Assembly (NCBI GenBank): GCA_001443495.1 | Contig: LDXR01000001.1 | Location: forward strand, 1-64,000 | Direction of reading: 5' to 3' | Length of the DNA: 64,000 nt | From: a candidate division NC10 bacterium CSP1-5 | Lineage (GTDB): Bacteria; Methylomirabilota; Methylomirabilia; Methylomirabilales; CSP1-5 | Shown here: in pieces, positions 1-8,758 of the stretch | Position numbering within the stretch: position 1 is the first letter of the stretch | How the letters are laid out: every line of letters begins with the position of its first letter | Program-made: the position numbers and the translations under genes | The notes under the pieces: generated by a model | What the model saw: only the letters and a program-made list of their open reading frames with translations | Told to the model about the DNA's origin: nothing | The model's database searches: none

Positions 1-37
1 CGAAGGCGGGTCGGCCAAAAACAAAGGTGGAACCGAA

Positions 38-70
38 AGCAGAAATCCCAGTCGGACCCCTATTTCTGCT
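38..70. repeat. Imperfect palindrome ahead of the cassette gene
   Basis: The arms AGCAGAAAT (38-46) and ATTTCTGCT (62-70) are perfect reverse complements separated by 15 bases. A further ATTTCTG copy follows at 71-77, just before the start codon at 86. It could be a structured leader or a trace of a short palindromic repeat; no -35/-10 pair is obvious in the 85 bases available. Confidence 0.45.
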
Positions 71-85
71 ATTTCTGACCCCCTC

Positions 86-922
86 ATGCAAATCGATCGT
101 GAGCGTGCGGCTCAATTAGGCCTCGATACCGTTCGCATTCTCCACCAGGGCCGCTATCAGACTGTTCCCGGCTCCACGGTGGACATTCGTGAAGCTCTCA
201 GCAAAGCGGTCAGCGCGACCATCTCCTATCCGCCCGAAGCACTAATTCCGACAGCCCAGCCGAGAGTATCACATACTGATATTCAAGTCAGAAACGAGAC
301 GACACTTGAAGCCGCTCAACGTTTAGTCACTGAGGGGTTTCCCGTAGCCGCACTGAATTTCGCGTCGGCCACTCACCCGGGCGGTGGCTTCCTCAACGGG
401 GCGCGGGCACAAGAAGAGTCCTTGGCGCGCTCCTCGGGTTTGTATGCGTGCCTTGTCAACAGTCCCATGTACGCTTTCCATCGCGCCCGACACGACCCCG
501 TGTACACCGACTACGTCATCTATTCTCCGGATGTGCCCGTCATTCGCACGGACGAGGGGACGTTGCTTAATAGTCCATATCCGTGTTCCTTTCTGACCTC
601 ACCGGCCGTAAACGCGAAAGCCTTACTGGAGCGTAGCCCTGAGCGGCAACCCGAAATCCGACCTGCTATGGAAAGCCGGATTCGCAAGGTTCTGTCGATA
701 GCGGCGTTGCACAAACACGACACGCTGATTCTGGGTGCGTGGGGTTGTGGCGTGTTTGGGAATGACGCGACTGAGATCGCCGAACTTTTCCATGAGGCGC
801 TGACGACTCGCTACAAGGGTGTCTTTGCTCAAATCGTATTCGCTATCACGGATTGGTCAGACAATCATCGGTTTATTGGCCCGTTTGAGCGGGTGTTCGG
901 CTACAATATGCCCGGCACGTGA
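86..922 (+). CDS. TIGR02452-type microbial poly(ADP-ribose) glycohydrolase (macrodomain-like)
   Basis: The 278-residue protein belongs to the bacterial PARG family that removes ADP-ribose chains or units from proteins or nucleic acids. The diagnostic loop is visible: GGG at residues 99-101 followed by QEE at 109-111 (GGG-X7-QEE), preceded by a strand reading AALNFAS, and later the conserved LGAWGCGVFGND segment and an FAITD strand. Length fits the single-domain family. It starts at an ATG with only a CT-rich upstream region and no good Shine-Dalgarno. It is one of very few plus-strand genes here, its third-codon positions are visibly less GC-rich than those of its neighbours, and an attC-like site begins 6 bases after its stop, all consistent with acquisition as an integron cassette. 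Role in defence or ADP-ribosylation repair is inference. Confidence 0.88.
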   Translation: MQIDRERAAQLGLDTVRILHQGRYQTVPGSTVDIREALSKAVSATISYPPEALIPTAQPRVSHTDIQVRNETTLEAAQRLVTEGFPVAALNFASATHPGGGFLNGARAQEESLARSSGLYACLVNSPMYAFHRARHDPVYTDYVIYSPDVPVIRTDEGTLLNSPYPCSFLTSPAVNAKALLERSPERQPEIRPAMESRIRKVLSIAALHKHDTLILGAWGCGVFGNDATEIAELFHEALTTRYKGVFAQIVFAITDWSDNHRFIGPFERVFGYNMPGT

Positions 923-928
923 GCCTGC

Positions 929-1020
929 GGCTAACACTGTAGGAGCCGACGCTTCGCCGCACGCGGCTCTGGCAGTTCACAGTCTCGACGCGGCTCGCGC
1001 GGCTGATGCTGCCGTTAGGC
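929..1020 (+). other. attC recombination site (integron cassette 3' end)
   Basis: The 92-bp element opens with GGCTAAC (929-935; consensus R'' is RYYYAAC, one mismatch) and closes with GTTAGGC (1014-1020; perfect R' GTTRRRY). Next to R'' sits GAGCCGACGCTTCGC, close to the L'' arm of classical attC sites, and next to R' sits GCGCGGCTGATGCTGCC, close to the L' arm. The outer and inner arms are imperfect inverted repeats in the correct order and spacing, and the length is within the known attC range. The site starts 6 bases downstream of the stop codon, as in cassettes. No integrase gene or second attC lies in the window. Bases 1021-1174 hold nothing I recognise. Confidence 0.75.
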
Positions 1021-1174
1021 GTCGATGAAGGAGCGTGCTCGGAGGCTATCGGAACAGGTGATCATGCCGCGGCGTGACTCCCAGCGCGCCGCCTCCAACT
1101 GGGTTGAACCGTGACGTGAGCAGGGGCCGCCTGGGCCGCCGGAGGAACGGGTGATGAGGCGAGGAGCGGGGAGG

Positions 1175-2410
1175 TCAAGTGCGGCGGAGGAGGCGGGTGG
1201 CGATGCGATGGCCGCTCCAGGCCGCCGCCGGGAGACCGCAGCCGAGGGGACTCGCTTGCGAGGTCAAGAACAGGTTTCGCGGTCGGAGCCACCGTGAAGC
1301 GAGGGGGAAGTCCGGCGCCGCTTGCCTGGGTGGAACCGGGCAGGTCTCGGCCCCTGCCCAGCCCGGGAAGGCCTCATCGAGGAGGCTCACCGGATCTCGA
1401 CGCGGGGCCCGGAGAACGCGGATCGCCACCGCCCGTTTTCGGGACGACCGTCCATCGGCATCCCCAACGACTCCCAAGGCAAGCTGCAGGAGACCCGGCG
1501 GAGCCTCACCCGACCCCTCGGCCTCGACTACAAGGACATTCCTCCCCATCTCCCCCGGGATCAACATCTCGTCCACGACAAGATGCAGGACCCGATCCTG
1601 TGGACCCGCATCCGGTTCCCATACCACATATCGAGAAGACACCACTTCCCCATCCGCCGTCGCGACCTCACGGATTGTATTCCATCTGACCGTGATTTCT
1701 CGCACCACCCCATCCCGGATCTCTCCCCCTAGCGCTTGGAAGCGACGGATGGGGCGCTCGATGAACGCCTTGGTTCCTTCCCGAGGGGCGAAGAAACCTT
1801 TCCGGGCGTGACCAAAGGCCATAGCGGCCATGGCCACGGTGGCCTGTGACGGGTCCACACCGAAGCAGGCCGCGGCCACCGCCTCGGCCATATCACAGAA
1901 AGGGGGGGTGATCCCGCGCTCCCGAAGAAAGGTCCGAAGGTGACGTTTGCCGTCGAGGCGGCTGCTACTCCAGCGCGCCATGGTCCAGAGCGGCGTCTCC
2001 ATCCGCGCCCAGATCACCTCGGACAGCTGACAGAGGGCCTCTGAGCAGATGAGAATGTCAGACCAGGAGCTTGAAAATTCCCGTCGAAGCTCCCGCTCCC
2101 AGTCGGGACCCGGGCCGTACAGTCCCACGCGGTGGCACGGCAGAACCACCTGGACCCCCGGTTGAAGCCGGACCACCGGGGGTTGCTCCTCTGTGGCCAG
2201 CAACGGATGGAGGAATCCCCCCTCTTCCAAACCCCAGAGCAGATCCGGGGATCGATCATGCTCGAACCGATCCTGGATCCGGTAGAAGGAGTCCTCGAGC
2301 GCCCCGGGGGTGAGCAGGACGACCCGCCAGCCACGCTGGGCCAGTGCCGTCCCACAGGTCACGCTACCCATTCCCGATCCGACGATGAGGCAGTCAATCT
2401 CCCGGTGCAT
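1175..2410 (-). CDS. FAD-dependent oxidoreductase of the phytoene-desaturase-like fold
   Basis: The 411-residue protein starts with a Rossmann dinucleotide-binding motif, IVGSGMGSVTCG, a few residues from the N-terminus, followed by a hydrophobic strand ending in the usual acidic-site region (VVLLTPG). Downstream it has the layout of carotenoid-desaturase/isomerase-like flavoproteins, including a segment RKGFFAPREGTKAF and a second dinucleotide-domain strand. Substrate is unknown. An upstream in-frame start adds 21 residues, but the ATG at 2410 places the FAD motif at the normal distance from the N-terminus. This start overlaps the end of der by 17 bp, suggesting translational coupling. C-terminus reads HRIATRLLRRT. 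Confidence 0.7.
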   Translation of the reverse strand: MHREIDCLIVGSGMGSVTCGTALAQRGWRVVLLTPGALEDSFYRIQDRFEHDRSPDLLWGLEEGGFLHPLLATEEQPPVVRLQPGVQVVLPCHRVGLYGPGPDWERELRREFSSSWSDILICSEALCQLSEVIWARMETPLWTMARWSSSRLDGKRHLRTFLRERGITPPFCDMAEAVAAACFGVDPSQATVAMAAMAFGHARKGFFAPREGTKAFIERPIRRFQALGGEIRDGVVREITVRWNTIREVATADGEVVSSRYVVWEPDAGPQDRVLHLVVDEMLIPGEMGRNVLVVEAEGSGEAPPGLLQLALGVVGDADGRSSRKRAVAIRVLRAPRRDPVSLLDEAFPGWAGAETCPVPPRQAAPDFPLASRWLRPRNLFLTSQASPLGCGLPAAAWSGHRIATRLLRRT

Positions 2411-3749
2411 GGGGGCTCTTCCGCCGGAAGGGGCGCCCTCTTCGCAAGGTGAGGCGGATCGGGTTGCCCTCAAACCCGTACGCCTTCCGAAGCCGATTCA
2501 CGAGGTACCGCACATACGACGGGGGAATGCCTTTGGGATCGTTGACGAAGAGGCCAAAGGTCGGTGGCCGGGAGGCGAGCTGGGTGGCAGACCAGATCGT
2601 GATCGGCCGCCCCTGCGCTGAGGAGGGAGGATGGGCGGCCACGGCCTCCCCGATGAAGCGATCAAGTTCGTCGGGTGGAATGCGCCGGTCCCGCTCTTTC
2701 AGCACGCGTTCCACCACGGGAAAGATCTTGAAGACCCGCTGCCCCGTCAGCGCCGAGACACAGACGACTGGAGCGTAGTCCAGATGCCCTAGCTCTTCAC
2801 GAATTCGGCGGAGATGCTCGTCAGCCGCCCTTGCCCGTTTTTCCACCAGGTCCCATTTGTTCACCACGAGGATCGAAGCACACCCCGCCTGCGTGGCGAT
2901 CCCGGCGATCCGCGCGTCCTGACGCACCACCCCGGTTACCGCATCGAGCAGGATAAGGGCCACATCAGAGCACTCCACGGCCTTGACGGCCCGGAGGATG
3001 CTGTAATACTCGACCCGATGGCTCATCCGGCTCTTGGAGCGAATCCCCGCCGTGTCCACCAACACATATCGCTGTCCTTGGTACGTAAAGGGAGTATCAA
3101 CGGCGTCTCGCGTCGTTCCGGGATCAGGGCTGACGATGACTCGGGGCTCTCCCAATATCCGGTTGACCAGGGAAGACTTCCCCACGTTGGGCCGTCCGAT
3201 CACGGCGATGGTTACGCCCTCAACGGCCGCAGGCGTCTCCTCCACCGGCGACACAAGGGCAAGCACGCCATCCAGGAGCTCTCCCACGCCCGTCCCGTGC
3301 TCGGCGGAGACCGGGAGGACCTCGGAAAACCCGAGCCGATAAAACTCAGCGGTCTCGGAGGCCCTCACCGCGGTATCCACCTTGTTGGCCACAAGCATGA
3401 CCGGTTTCTCCGCCTTCTTTCTGAGCAGAAGGGCAATCTCTTCATCCACAGGAGTCAGCCCCTCCCTGGCGTCTACCAGAAAGAGGATGAGGTCCGCCTC
3501 CTCCATGGCCAGTTGGGCCTGTTCAGCGACCTGCTGGGCGATGCGGGAAGGGGCCTTGGGTTCGAAGCCGCCGGTATCGACGAGGAGAAAGGATCGCCCC
3601 CGCCACTCGACGGTTCCGTAGTTGCGGTCCCGAGTAACCCCGGGAGTCGCCTCGACGATCGCACGCCGCCCCCCCACCATCCGGTTAAAGAGGGTGGACT
3701 TTCCCACGTTGGGGCGACCCACGATCGCTATGGTGGTCAGCGGTGCCAT
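2394..3749 (-). CDS. der: Ribosome-assembly GTPase Der (EngA)
   Basis: Der is a double GTPase that acts in 50S ribosomal subunit assembly. Two complete G domains are visible in the 451-residue product: P-loops GRPNVGKS at residues 11-18 and again at 185-192, DTGG and DTAG G3 motifs, and NKVD (122-125) and NKWD G4 motifs. The C-terminal KH-like domain ends in a basic tail (RRKSPHAPGD). A longer reading frame begins 42 codons upstream, but those residues lack family similarity and cross a hairpin; the ATG at 3749 gives the normal start MAPLTTIAIVG. It is followed by, and overlaps, the FAD oxidoreductase gene. Confidence 0.95.
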   Translation of the reverse strand: MAPLTTIAIVGRPNVGKSTLFNRMVGGRRAIVEATPGVTRDRNYGTVEWRGRSFLLVDTGGFEPKAPSRIAQQVAEQAQLAMEEADLILFLVDAREGLTPVDEEIALLLRKKAEKPVMLVANKVDTAVRASETAEFYRLGFSEVLPVSAEHGTGVGELLDGVLALVSPVEETPAAVEGVTIAVIGRPNVGKSSLVNRILGEPRVIVSPDPGTTRDAVDTPFTYQGQRYVLVDTAGIRSKSRMSHRVEYYSILRAVKAVECSDVALILLDAVTGVVRQDARIAGIATQAGCASILVVNKWDLVEKRARAADEHLRRIREELGHLDYAPVVCVSALTGQRVFKIFPVVERVLKERDRRIPPDELDRFIGEAVAAHPPSSAQGRPITIWSATQLASRPPTFGLFVNDPKGIPPSYVRYLVNRLRKAYGFEGNPIRLTLRRGRPFRRKSPHAPGD

Positions 3750-3762
3750 GCGCGCCTGCCGT

Positions 3763-3788
3763 GGCCCGTTCCTTCGGTGGAACGGGCC
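3763..3788. other. Perfect 10-bp stem-loop in the der leader
   Basis: GGCCCGTTCC (3763-3772) and GGAACGGGCC (3779-3788) are exact reverse complements around a six-base TTCGGT loop, 14 bases upstream of the der start. There is no T-run on either strand, so it is more likely an RNA structure in the leader than a terminator. The GTTCC/GGAAC core resembles part of the dispersed repeat found 24 bases further upstream. Confidence 0.5.
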
Positions 3789-3811
3789 TGCCCCTCGGTT
3801 CGGGGCGGTGA

Positions 3812-3827
3812 GTTGGAACGGCACTAG
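3812..3827 (-). repeat. Dispersed repeat copy 1 (CTAGTGCCGTTCCAAC)
   Basis: On the minus strand this intergenic site reads CTAGTGCCGTTCCAAC. It is identical to the copies at 17513-17528 and 41811-41826 and shares the 13-base core GTGCCGTTCCAAC with 17482-17497. It lies between pgsA1 and der, immediately downstream of a possible -10 box. Confidence 0.7.
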
Positions 3828-3854
3828 GATACTGCATCGCCACAGCGGACGCAA
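3826..3854 (-). promoter_or_regulatory. Possible sigma-70 promoter for der
   Basis: On the minus strand TTGCGT (3849-3854) is followed after 17 bases by TATCCT (3826-3831). The boxes match consensus only partly. Transcription would start inside the dispersed repeat and include the stem-loop at 3763-3788. Confidence 0.3.
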
Positions 3855-3934
3855 CGCAGCAGAAAGAAGCGTCACGGATTCGGAGGAATCACGGGATGAG
3901 AGTTGAAGGGATCCGGGGAGAGGGCGCGCCTCGA

Positions 3935-4483
3935 CTACGCGGGTGAGGTGTTTTGCAGCCGGGAGATCAGGTCGACGATCCCGCGGTAGATGTAGTCAAG
4001 CCCCGACAGGACCGTGAGGATCACCGCTGCCCAGACGAGCGCATCGAGGGGCGCACCCCCCTCGCTAACCGTCATGGCGGCCAGGACCGTGAGGATCTGC
4101 AGTCCCGTGGTGAGCTTTCCGATCGCTGAGGGCGGGTACCCCAAGCGGCCGCTGGCCGCGTAGAGAATACAGGAGCCCACCATCAAGAGCAGGTCCCTCC
4201 CTATGGCGATCACCGGAAGCCAAAAGGGGAGGCGTTCTACAACGCCCAACGTAAAGAGCGATGCGCCCAACAAAATCTTATCGGCGACGGGATCGAGCAT
4301 CCTCCCGAACTCGGTCCCCCCCCGCAGGGAGCGGGCCAAGAATCCGTCGAGCCCGTCGGTGATCCCGGCGACGAGGAAGACGAGGAACGCCCAGGAGAAA
4401 TCTTCTCGCAGGAGGAGCAGCACGATCACCGGCGTCAACACCAGGCGAAGAATGGTGAGCCCGTTGGGGAGATTGATGATCAC
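3935..4483 (-). CDS. pgsA: CDP-diacylglycerol-glycerol-3-phosphate 3-phosphatidyltransferase, copy 1
   Basis: The 182-residue integral membrane enzyme makes phosphatidylglycerol-phosphate, the first committed step toward phosphatidylglycerol and cardiolipin. The CDP-alcohol phosphotransferase signature is intact: a DG, AR, G, D, D series read as DGFLARS...GRMLDPVADK, with spacing as in D-G-X2-A-R-X8-G-X3-D-X3-D. Several hydrophobic segments follow. It is the last gene of the long operon and overlaps hflX by 4 bp (ATGA). A second gene of the same family and length lies at 12726-13274, so the two may differ in substrate or regulation. Confidence 0.9.
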   Translation of the reverse strand: MIINLPNGLTILRLVLTPVIVLLLLREDFSWAFLVFLVAGITDGLDGFLARSLRGGTEFGRMLDPVADKILLGASLFTLGVVERLPFWLPVIAIGRDLLLMVGSCILYAASGRLGYPPSAIGKLTTGLQILTVLAAMTVSEGGAPLDALVWAAVILTVLSGLDYIYRGIVDLISRLQNTSPA

Positions 4484-5619
4484 GGTCTACGCCTCTCGTC
4501 TCTCGCGACGGCCGTGGCGTCTTCGACGGTCTTCAGGGTCTCGGCCATGGCGTACTTGAGGTCATCGAGCCCCGCACCGGTCCGCGCCGAGACCACGACG
4601 GACCGTGGCCTACGGGCGAGAAAGGCAACCGCCTCTGGATGCGGAAGTTTGTCCACCTTGTTGTACACGTTGATCAGCGGCTTCGCGGCTGCCCCCAGTT
4701 CCCCCAGGACCGCCATCACCGCCTGAGACTGATTCTGCCAGTCTGGATGGGAGATATCGATCACGTGGAGGAGGAAATCCGATGCCCGGACTTCTTCCAA
4801 CGTCGCCTTGAACGCCGCCACCAGCTGATGAGGAAGCTTTCGGATGAATCCCACGGTATCGGACAGGAGGATCACGCGGCCGCCGGGCACAATCACCTTC
4901 CGTACGGTCGGGTCCAGCGTGGCAAAGAACTTATCGGCCACCGGGAGCGCCGCGTGGGTCAACGCATTGAGCAGGGACGACTTCCCCGCATTGGTGTACC
5001 CCACGAACGCTGCGGTCAGGAGGGCCTGTTTCTGCCGACCCCGACGCAAGAGCGCCCGGTGGCGTCGAACCTTCTCCAGCCCCTCTTCGATTTTGACGAT
5101 CCGGCGCCGAATCCGCCGTCGATCCACTTCCAGTTGGGTCTCGCCCGGGCCCCGGGTCCCAATGCCACCTCCCAGCTGGGACAGCTCGACACCATGGCCG
5201 GTGAGGCGCGGGAGCAGATACTTGAGCTGGGCCAGCTCGACCTGGAGCTTCCCTTCACGAGATCGGGCGCGCTGGGCGAAAATATCCAGAATGAGCCCGG
5301 TCCGGTCAACCACCTTTCGCCCGAGGACTCCTTCGAGATTTCGCTGCTGGGACCCGGTCAGGTCATCGTCAAAGATGACGAGGTCCACCCCCTCTTCGCA
5401 GATCGCCCTGACCTCTTCGGCCTTGCCCGGACCGATCAGGGTGCGGGGATTGGGCAGGGACCGCTCCTGGAGGACGCGAAAGGCCGGCGTAGCCCCTGCC
5501 GAGATCGCCAGTTGAGCCAGCTCCTCCAGGGAATCCTCGGCGTCCCACCGAGACTGGTGAGGCCGCCTGAGGCCGATGAGGACCGCCACTTCACGCTGTG
5601 GAGCGAAGACCGCATTCAC
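4480..5619 (-). CDS. hflX: Ribosome-splitting GTPase HflX
   Basis: HflX binds 50S subunits and can dissociate stalled or hibernating ribosomes. In the 379-residue protein the N-terminal HflX domain carries the GPGKAEE segment near residue 63 and the strongly conserved GGxGTRGPGETQLE stretch at about 150-163, followed by a basic coiled linker and a G domain with P-loop GYTNAGKS at 207-214, DTVGF G3 and NKVD G4. It overlaps tyrA by 4 bp upstream and pgsA by 4 bp downstream, so the three are translationally coupled. Confidence 0.95.
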   Translation of the reverse strand: MNAVFAPQREVAVLIGLRRPHQSRWDAEDSLEELAQLAISAGATPAFRVLQERSLPNPRTLIGPGKAEEVRAICEEGVDLVIFDDDLTGSQQRNLEGVLGRKVVDRTGLILDIFAQRARSREGKLQVELAQLKYLLPRLTGHGVELSQLGGGIGTRGPGETQLEVDRRRIRRRIVKIEEGLEKVRRHRALLRRGRQKQALLTAAFVGYTNAGKSSLLNALTHAALPVADKFFATLDPTVRKVIVPGGRVILLSDTVGFIRKLPHQLVAAFKATLEEVRASDFLLHVIDISHPDWQNQSQAVMAVLGELGAAAKPLINVYNKVDKLPHPEAVAFLARRPRSVVVSARTGAGLDDLKYAMAETLKTVEDATAVARDERRRP

Positions 5620-6479
5620 CGAAGTTGCTCGCCCGCCTCCTTGGCCCGCTGAAACTCCTGCACCAAACGCACCGTATCCTGCGTCCGAATCATCTCCGCA
5701 ATCCGCTCCAGCACCTGCCGGAATCGATTAATGGACTCGAGGACCTCACTTCGATTCCGGATCAGGATGTCACGCCACATGATCGGGTGCGACGCCGCAA
5801 TCCGGGTGAAGTCCCGAAGCCCACCGCCGCTGAACTGCAACAGTTCTTCCTCCCCGTCCCCACGGTTCAGCACGGTTCCAATGAGCGCGTAGGCGACGAC
5901 ATGCGGCAGATGGCTGACGAGGGCGAAGATCTGGTCGTGCCGGAAGGGATCCATCAGGACCACGTGGGATCCCACCCCCTCCCACAGGCGCATGACCTTC
6001 TTGAGGGCCTCCTCGGGGGTGCGGGACGACGGTGTGAGCACGCAGAGACTCTCGTGAAAGAGTCCGGCCGCGGCGGCCTCGGGCCCAGAGCGTTCGGTCC
6101 CGGCGATAGGGTGGGCAGGGACGTAGGCTCGGCCAGGAGGGATCTCTCTCTCCACCTCGTCGACGAGATCTCCCTTCACACTTCCCACGTCGGTCACGAT
6201 ACACCCGGGGGCGAGGTGGGGCGCAGTGGCTCGGACCACTTCCACGATGGCCCCGACGGGGACGGCCACCACCACGAGGTCGGCCCCCGCCACCCCGGTC
6301 GGCAGATCGCCAACCTCGTCCACCAGGCCCAGGGCAATCGCCTGATTCAGATGGATCTGATCTCTGTCCAGGCCGACCACGCGCGCGGCGAGCCGCCCCC
6401 GGCAGGCCCCAGCCAGGCTGCCGCCGATGAGCCCCACGCCGATCACCGCGATGCGCTGAAACAACAGTTCACGGTTCAT
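5616..6479 (-). CDS. tyrA: Prephenate dehydrogenase
   Basis: TyrA converts prephenate to 4-hydroxyphenylpyruvate for tyrosine synthesis. The NAD(P)-binding motif IGVGLIGGSLAG is near the N-terminus, and the catalytic-domain segment HPIAGTERSGPEAA is intact. Length (287 residues from the ATG at 6479) is that of a stand-alone dehydrogenase without a C-terminal ACT domain. A GTG five codons upstream is possible, but those codons lie inside a heptamer repeat array, so I prefer the ATG. It sits between aroF and hflX in an aromatic amino acid operon. Confidence 0.92.
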   Translation of the reverse strand: MNRELLFQRIAVIGVGLIGGSLAGACRGRLAARVVGLDRDQIHLNQAIALGLVDEVGDLPTGVAGADLVVVAVPVGAIVEVVRATAPHLAPGCIVTDVGSVKGDLVDEVEREIPPGRAYVPAHPIAGTERSGPEAAAAGLFHESLCVLTPSSRTPEEALKKVMRLWEGVGSHVVLMDPFRHDQIFALVSHLPHVVAYALIGTVLNRGDGEEELLQFSGGGLRDFTRIAASHPIMWRDILIRNRSEVLESINRFRQVLERIAEMIRTQDTVRLVQEFQRAKEAGEQLR

Positions 6480-6480
6480 C

Positions 6481-6508
6481 CAGCCACCAGCCACGAGTTA
6501 CTAGCCAC
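6481..6508 (-). repeat. Heptamer array, four units
   Basis: Four consecutive 7-mers read CAGCCAC, CAGCCAC, GAGTTAC, TAGCCAC on the plus strand, i.e. GTGGCTR-like units on the minus strand. The array fills the gap between the tyrA start and the aroF stop. Related GTGRYTR heptamers occur at 8722-8742, 36076-36104 and 44714-44741. Confidence 0.6.
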
Positions 6509-6510
6509 CC

Positions 6511-7524
6511 TCACAGGGTGCGTCCAACGATGGGCGCCAGGGCCCGCATCTGCTCCATCAGTGCGGCGAACCGGCCAGGGATCAGGGCCTGGGGTCCGTC
6601 GGATAAGGCCACCTCGGGTTGGGGATGGACCTCGACCATGACCCCGTCCGCCCCCACGGCAACGGCCGCCAGCGTCAGCGGGGCCACGAGATCCCATTTT
6701 CCGGCGGCGTGACTCGGATCGACGATGACCGGCAGGTGCGAGAGCTGCTTCAGCGACGGGACCGCCGAAAGGTCCAGCGTATTCCGGGTGTACTCTTCGA
6801 AGGTCCGGATGCCCCGCTCGCAGAGGACAATATTGTAGTTTCCCTCGGACATGATGTACTCGGCCGACATCAGAAGCTCCTTGATCGTCGAGCTCATCCC
6901 CCGCTTGAGGAGGACCGGCTTGCGGTGGATGCCCACCTCCTTGAGGAGACGGAAGTTCTGCATGTTCCTGGCACCGATCTGGACCATGTCGGCATACTTC
7001 ATCACAAGCTCTGCATCCCGAGGGTCCATCAACTCGCTGACGACCGGCAGCCCGGTCACCTCCCGCACCTCGGCCAGGTATCTCAACCCCTCCTCACCAA
7101 GGCCTTGAAACGAATACGGCGAGGTCCTCGGCTTAAAGGCCCCCCCTCGGAGCAGGGTGGCACCCGCCTTCTTGATCTTGGTCGCCGTATCAAGCAGCAT
7201 CTCGCGCCCTTCGACCGAGCATGGGCCGGCAATGACCGCGAGCCGCTCCCCGCCTATCGCTACACCATTGACCTCCACGACGCTTGGCTCGGCCTTGAAG
7301 TCTCGACTGGCGAGTTTGAAGGGCGTCAAAATGGGGAGGACCTTTTCAACGGCGGGCAGGGCCTCAAAAGGCACATTCCGAAGGACCCGCTCATCCCCGA
7401 TGGCCCCGATGATGGTCCGCTCCACCCCTCTGGAGACGTGGGGCTTGAGGCCATGCTGGGTAATTCGCTCCACCACCTGGTCGATGTCCGCCTGGGTGGC
7501 GGTAGAGCGCAAGACGATGATCAT
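6511..7524 (-). CDS. aroF: 3-deoxy-7-phosphoheptulonate (DAHP) synthase, type I-beta with N-terminal regulatory domain
   Basis: DAHP synthase condenses phosphoenolpyruvate and erythrose 4-phosphate, the entry to the shikimate pathway. The 337-residue protein has a ferredoxin-like/ACT-like N-terminal domain (about residues 1-70; [20 protein letters not shown]) and a KDSA-type barrel with [31 protein letters not shown] and [10 protein letters not shown] motifs. This architecture is that of the Thermotoga-type enzyme, which is feedback-inhibited by tyrosine or phenylalanine through the N-terminal domain. It overlaps hisC by 4 bp. Confidence 0.95.
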   Translation of the reverse strand: MIIVLRSTATQADIDQVVERITQHGLKPHVSRGVERTIIGAIGDERVLRNVPFEALPAVEKVLPILTPFKLASRDFKAEPSVVEVNGVAIGGERLAVIAGPCSVEGREMLLDTATKIKKAGATLLRGGAFKPRTSPYSFQGLGEEGLRYLAEVREVTGLPVVSELMDPRDAELVMKYADMVQIGARNMQNFRLLKEVGIHRKPVLLKRGMSSTIKELLMSAEYIMSEGNYNIVLCERGIRTFEEYTRNTLDLSAVPSLKQLSHLPVIVDPSHAAGKWDLVAPLTLAAVAVGADGVMVEVHPQPEVALSDGPQALIPGRFAALMEQMRALAPIVGRTL

Positions 7525-8705
7525 CTCTTGCTCCTCCCTTCAGTGGGACCCGCGGACCTCGCCGCCGCCGCCACCGTGCCGAGCACTTCGGCCAGGGCCT
7601 GGAGAGCCCGGCTATTTTCCTGGGGTGTTCCCACCGTCACGCGGATATACGTGGGCAGACCATACCCCTCCATGGATCGAACGATGACCCCGTTGCGCAG
7701 GAGGGCGTCCGCAACCGCCTTGCCTTCCACCCCGACATTGACCAGGATGAAGTTGGTGACGCTCGGGATGGTGACAAGTCCCGACGCGTCGAGGCGGGAC
7801 CGCATGGTTTTACGTCCGGCCTCGGTGATTCGAAGCGTCTCCTCGAGGTGGGCTGCATCGTCCAGGGCAGCCAACGCCGCTTTCTGGGCCAACGTGTTGA
7901 CGTTGAAGGGCTGCCGCACCCGGTTCAGAAGCTCCACCATTTCCGTGGGGCCGATGCCGTACCCGATCCGCAGTCCCGCGAGACCGTACGCCTTCGAAAA
8001 GGTCCTGAGGGCCAAAAGATAGCGTCCCTCCCGGACATATCGAAGGAAATCCGGCTGAAGATACCGGGGGATATACTCCCGATACGCCTCATCCACCACC
8101 AGGATGACATCGGGTGGAAGCGCCCGCACAAAATCGTCCAGGTCGGTGGGCGAGACGCACGTCCCGGTCGGATTATTGGGGTTGCCGAGAAAGACCAGCT
8201 TGGTTCGGGCGGTCACCGCCTTGAGCATCCCGCGAAGATCGTGCGTGAAATCCTTCAGAGAGACCTCTCGGATTTGGGCCCCCACGGCCTGGCAGACACT
8301 CCGATAGACGACAAAGGCCGGATGGCCCATCACCGCCTCATCCCCCGGTCCCAGGAAGGCTCGGGTGACGAGCTCCAACAGCTCGTTGCTCCCGTTGCCG
8401 AAACAGAGCTCCTCGGGTGTCACCCCGAGGCGCCGACTGAGCCCCTGGCGTAAGGCATAACAGCCGCCATCGGGGTACCGGTGCAGCCCTTGAAGCGCCT
8501 CTCGAATGGCCTGCAGCGCCAGCGGCGAGGGGCCCAGGGGATTCTCGTTGGAGGCGAGCTTGAGCACGTCATCGAGCCCGAGCTCCCGCTCTACCTCCTC
8601 CATCGGCCTTCCCGGGCTGTACGGGACCAGTCCCAGGATGTGAGGCTGCGCCAACTCTTTCAGCGTTTTCATCTGACGGCTCGTCGTCTGCCCTTCACGC
8701 GTCAT
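7521..8705 (-). CDS. hisC: Histidinol-phosphate/aromatic aminotransferase
   Basis: This fold-type I PLP enzyme of 394 residues (or 383 if it starts at the ATG at 8672) has the HisC hallmarks: LASNENPLGPS near residue 50, GNGSNELLELV, NPNNPTGT, DEAYREY, and the lysine in TFSKAYGLAGLRIGYG that binds the cofactor. HisC homologues placed in aromatic operons often transaminate phenylpyruvate and hydroxyphenylpyruvate as well as imidazole-acetol phosphate. Here it lies between pheA and aroF, so the last step of phenylalanine and tyrosine synthesis is a likely function. Confidence 0.9.
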   Translation of the reverse strand: MTREGQTTSRQMKTLKELAQPHILGLVPYSPGRPMEEVERELGLDDVLKLASNENPLGPSPLALQAIREALQGLHRYPDGGCYALRQGLSRRLGVTPEELCFGNGSNELLELVTRAFLGPGDEAVMGHPAFVVYRSVCQAVGAQIREVSLKDFTHDLRGMLKAVTARTKLVFLGNPNNPTGTCVSPTDLDDFVRALPPDVILVVDEAYREYIPRYLQPDFLRYVREGRYLLALRTFSKAYGLAGLRIGYGIGPTEMVELLNRVRQPFNVNTLAQKAALAALDDAAHLEETLRITEAGRKTMRSRLDASGLVTIPSVTNFILVNVGVEGKAVADALLRNGVIVRSMEGYGLPTYIRVTVGTPQENSRALQALAEVLGTVAAAARSAGPTEGRSKR

Positions 8706-8721
8706 CGTCGCCGTTCATGAG

Positions 8722-8756
8722 GTGCTTGGTGGCTAGTGGCCACCATTCACCCCTCA
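8722..8756. repeat. Heptamer array with inverted second half
   Basis: The units read GTGCTTG, GTGGCTA, GTGGCCA, then continue as CCATTCA and CCCCTCA, which look like the reverse-complement orientation. It occupies the short spacer between hisC and pheA. The units match the GTGRYTR family seen at three other intergenic sites. Confidence 0.5.
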
Positions 8757-8758
8757 CC

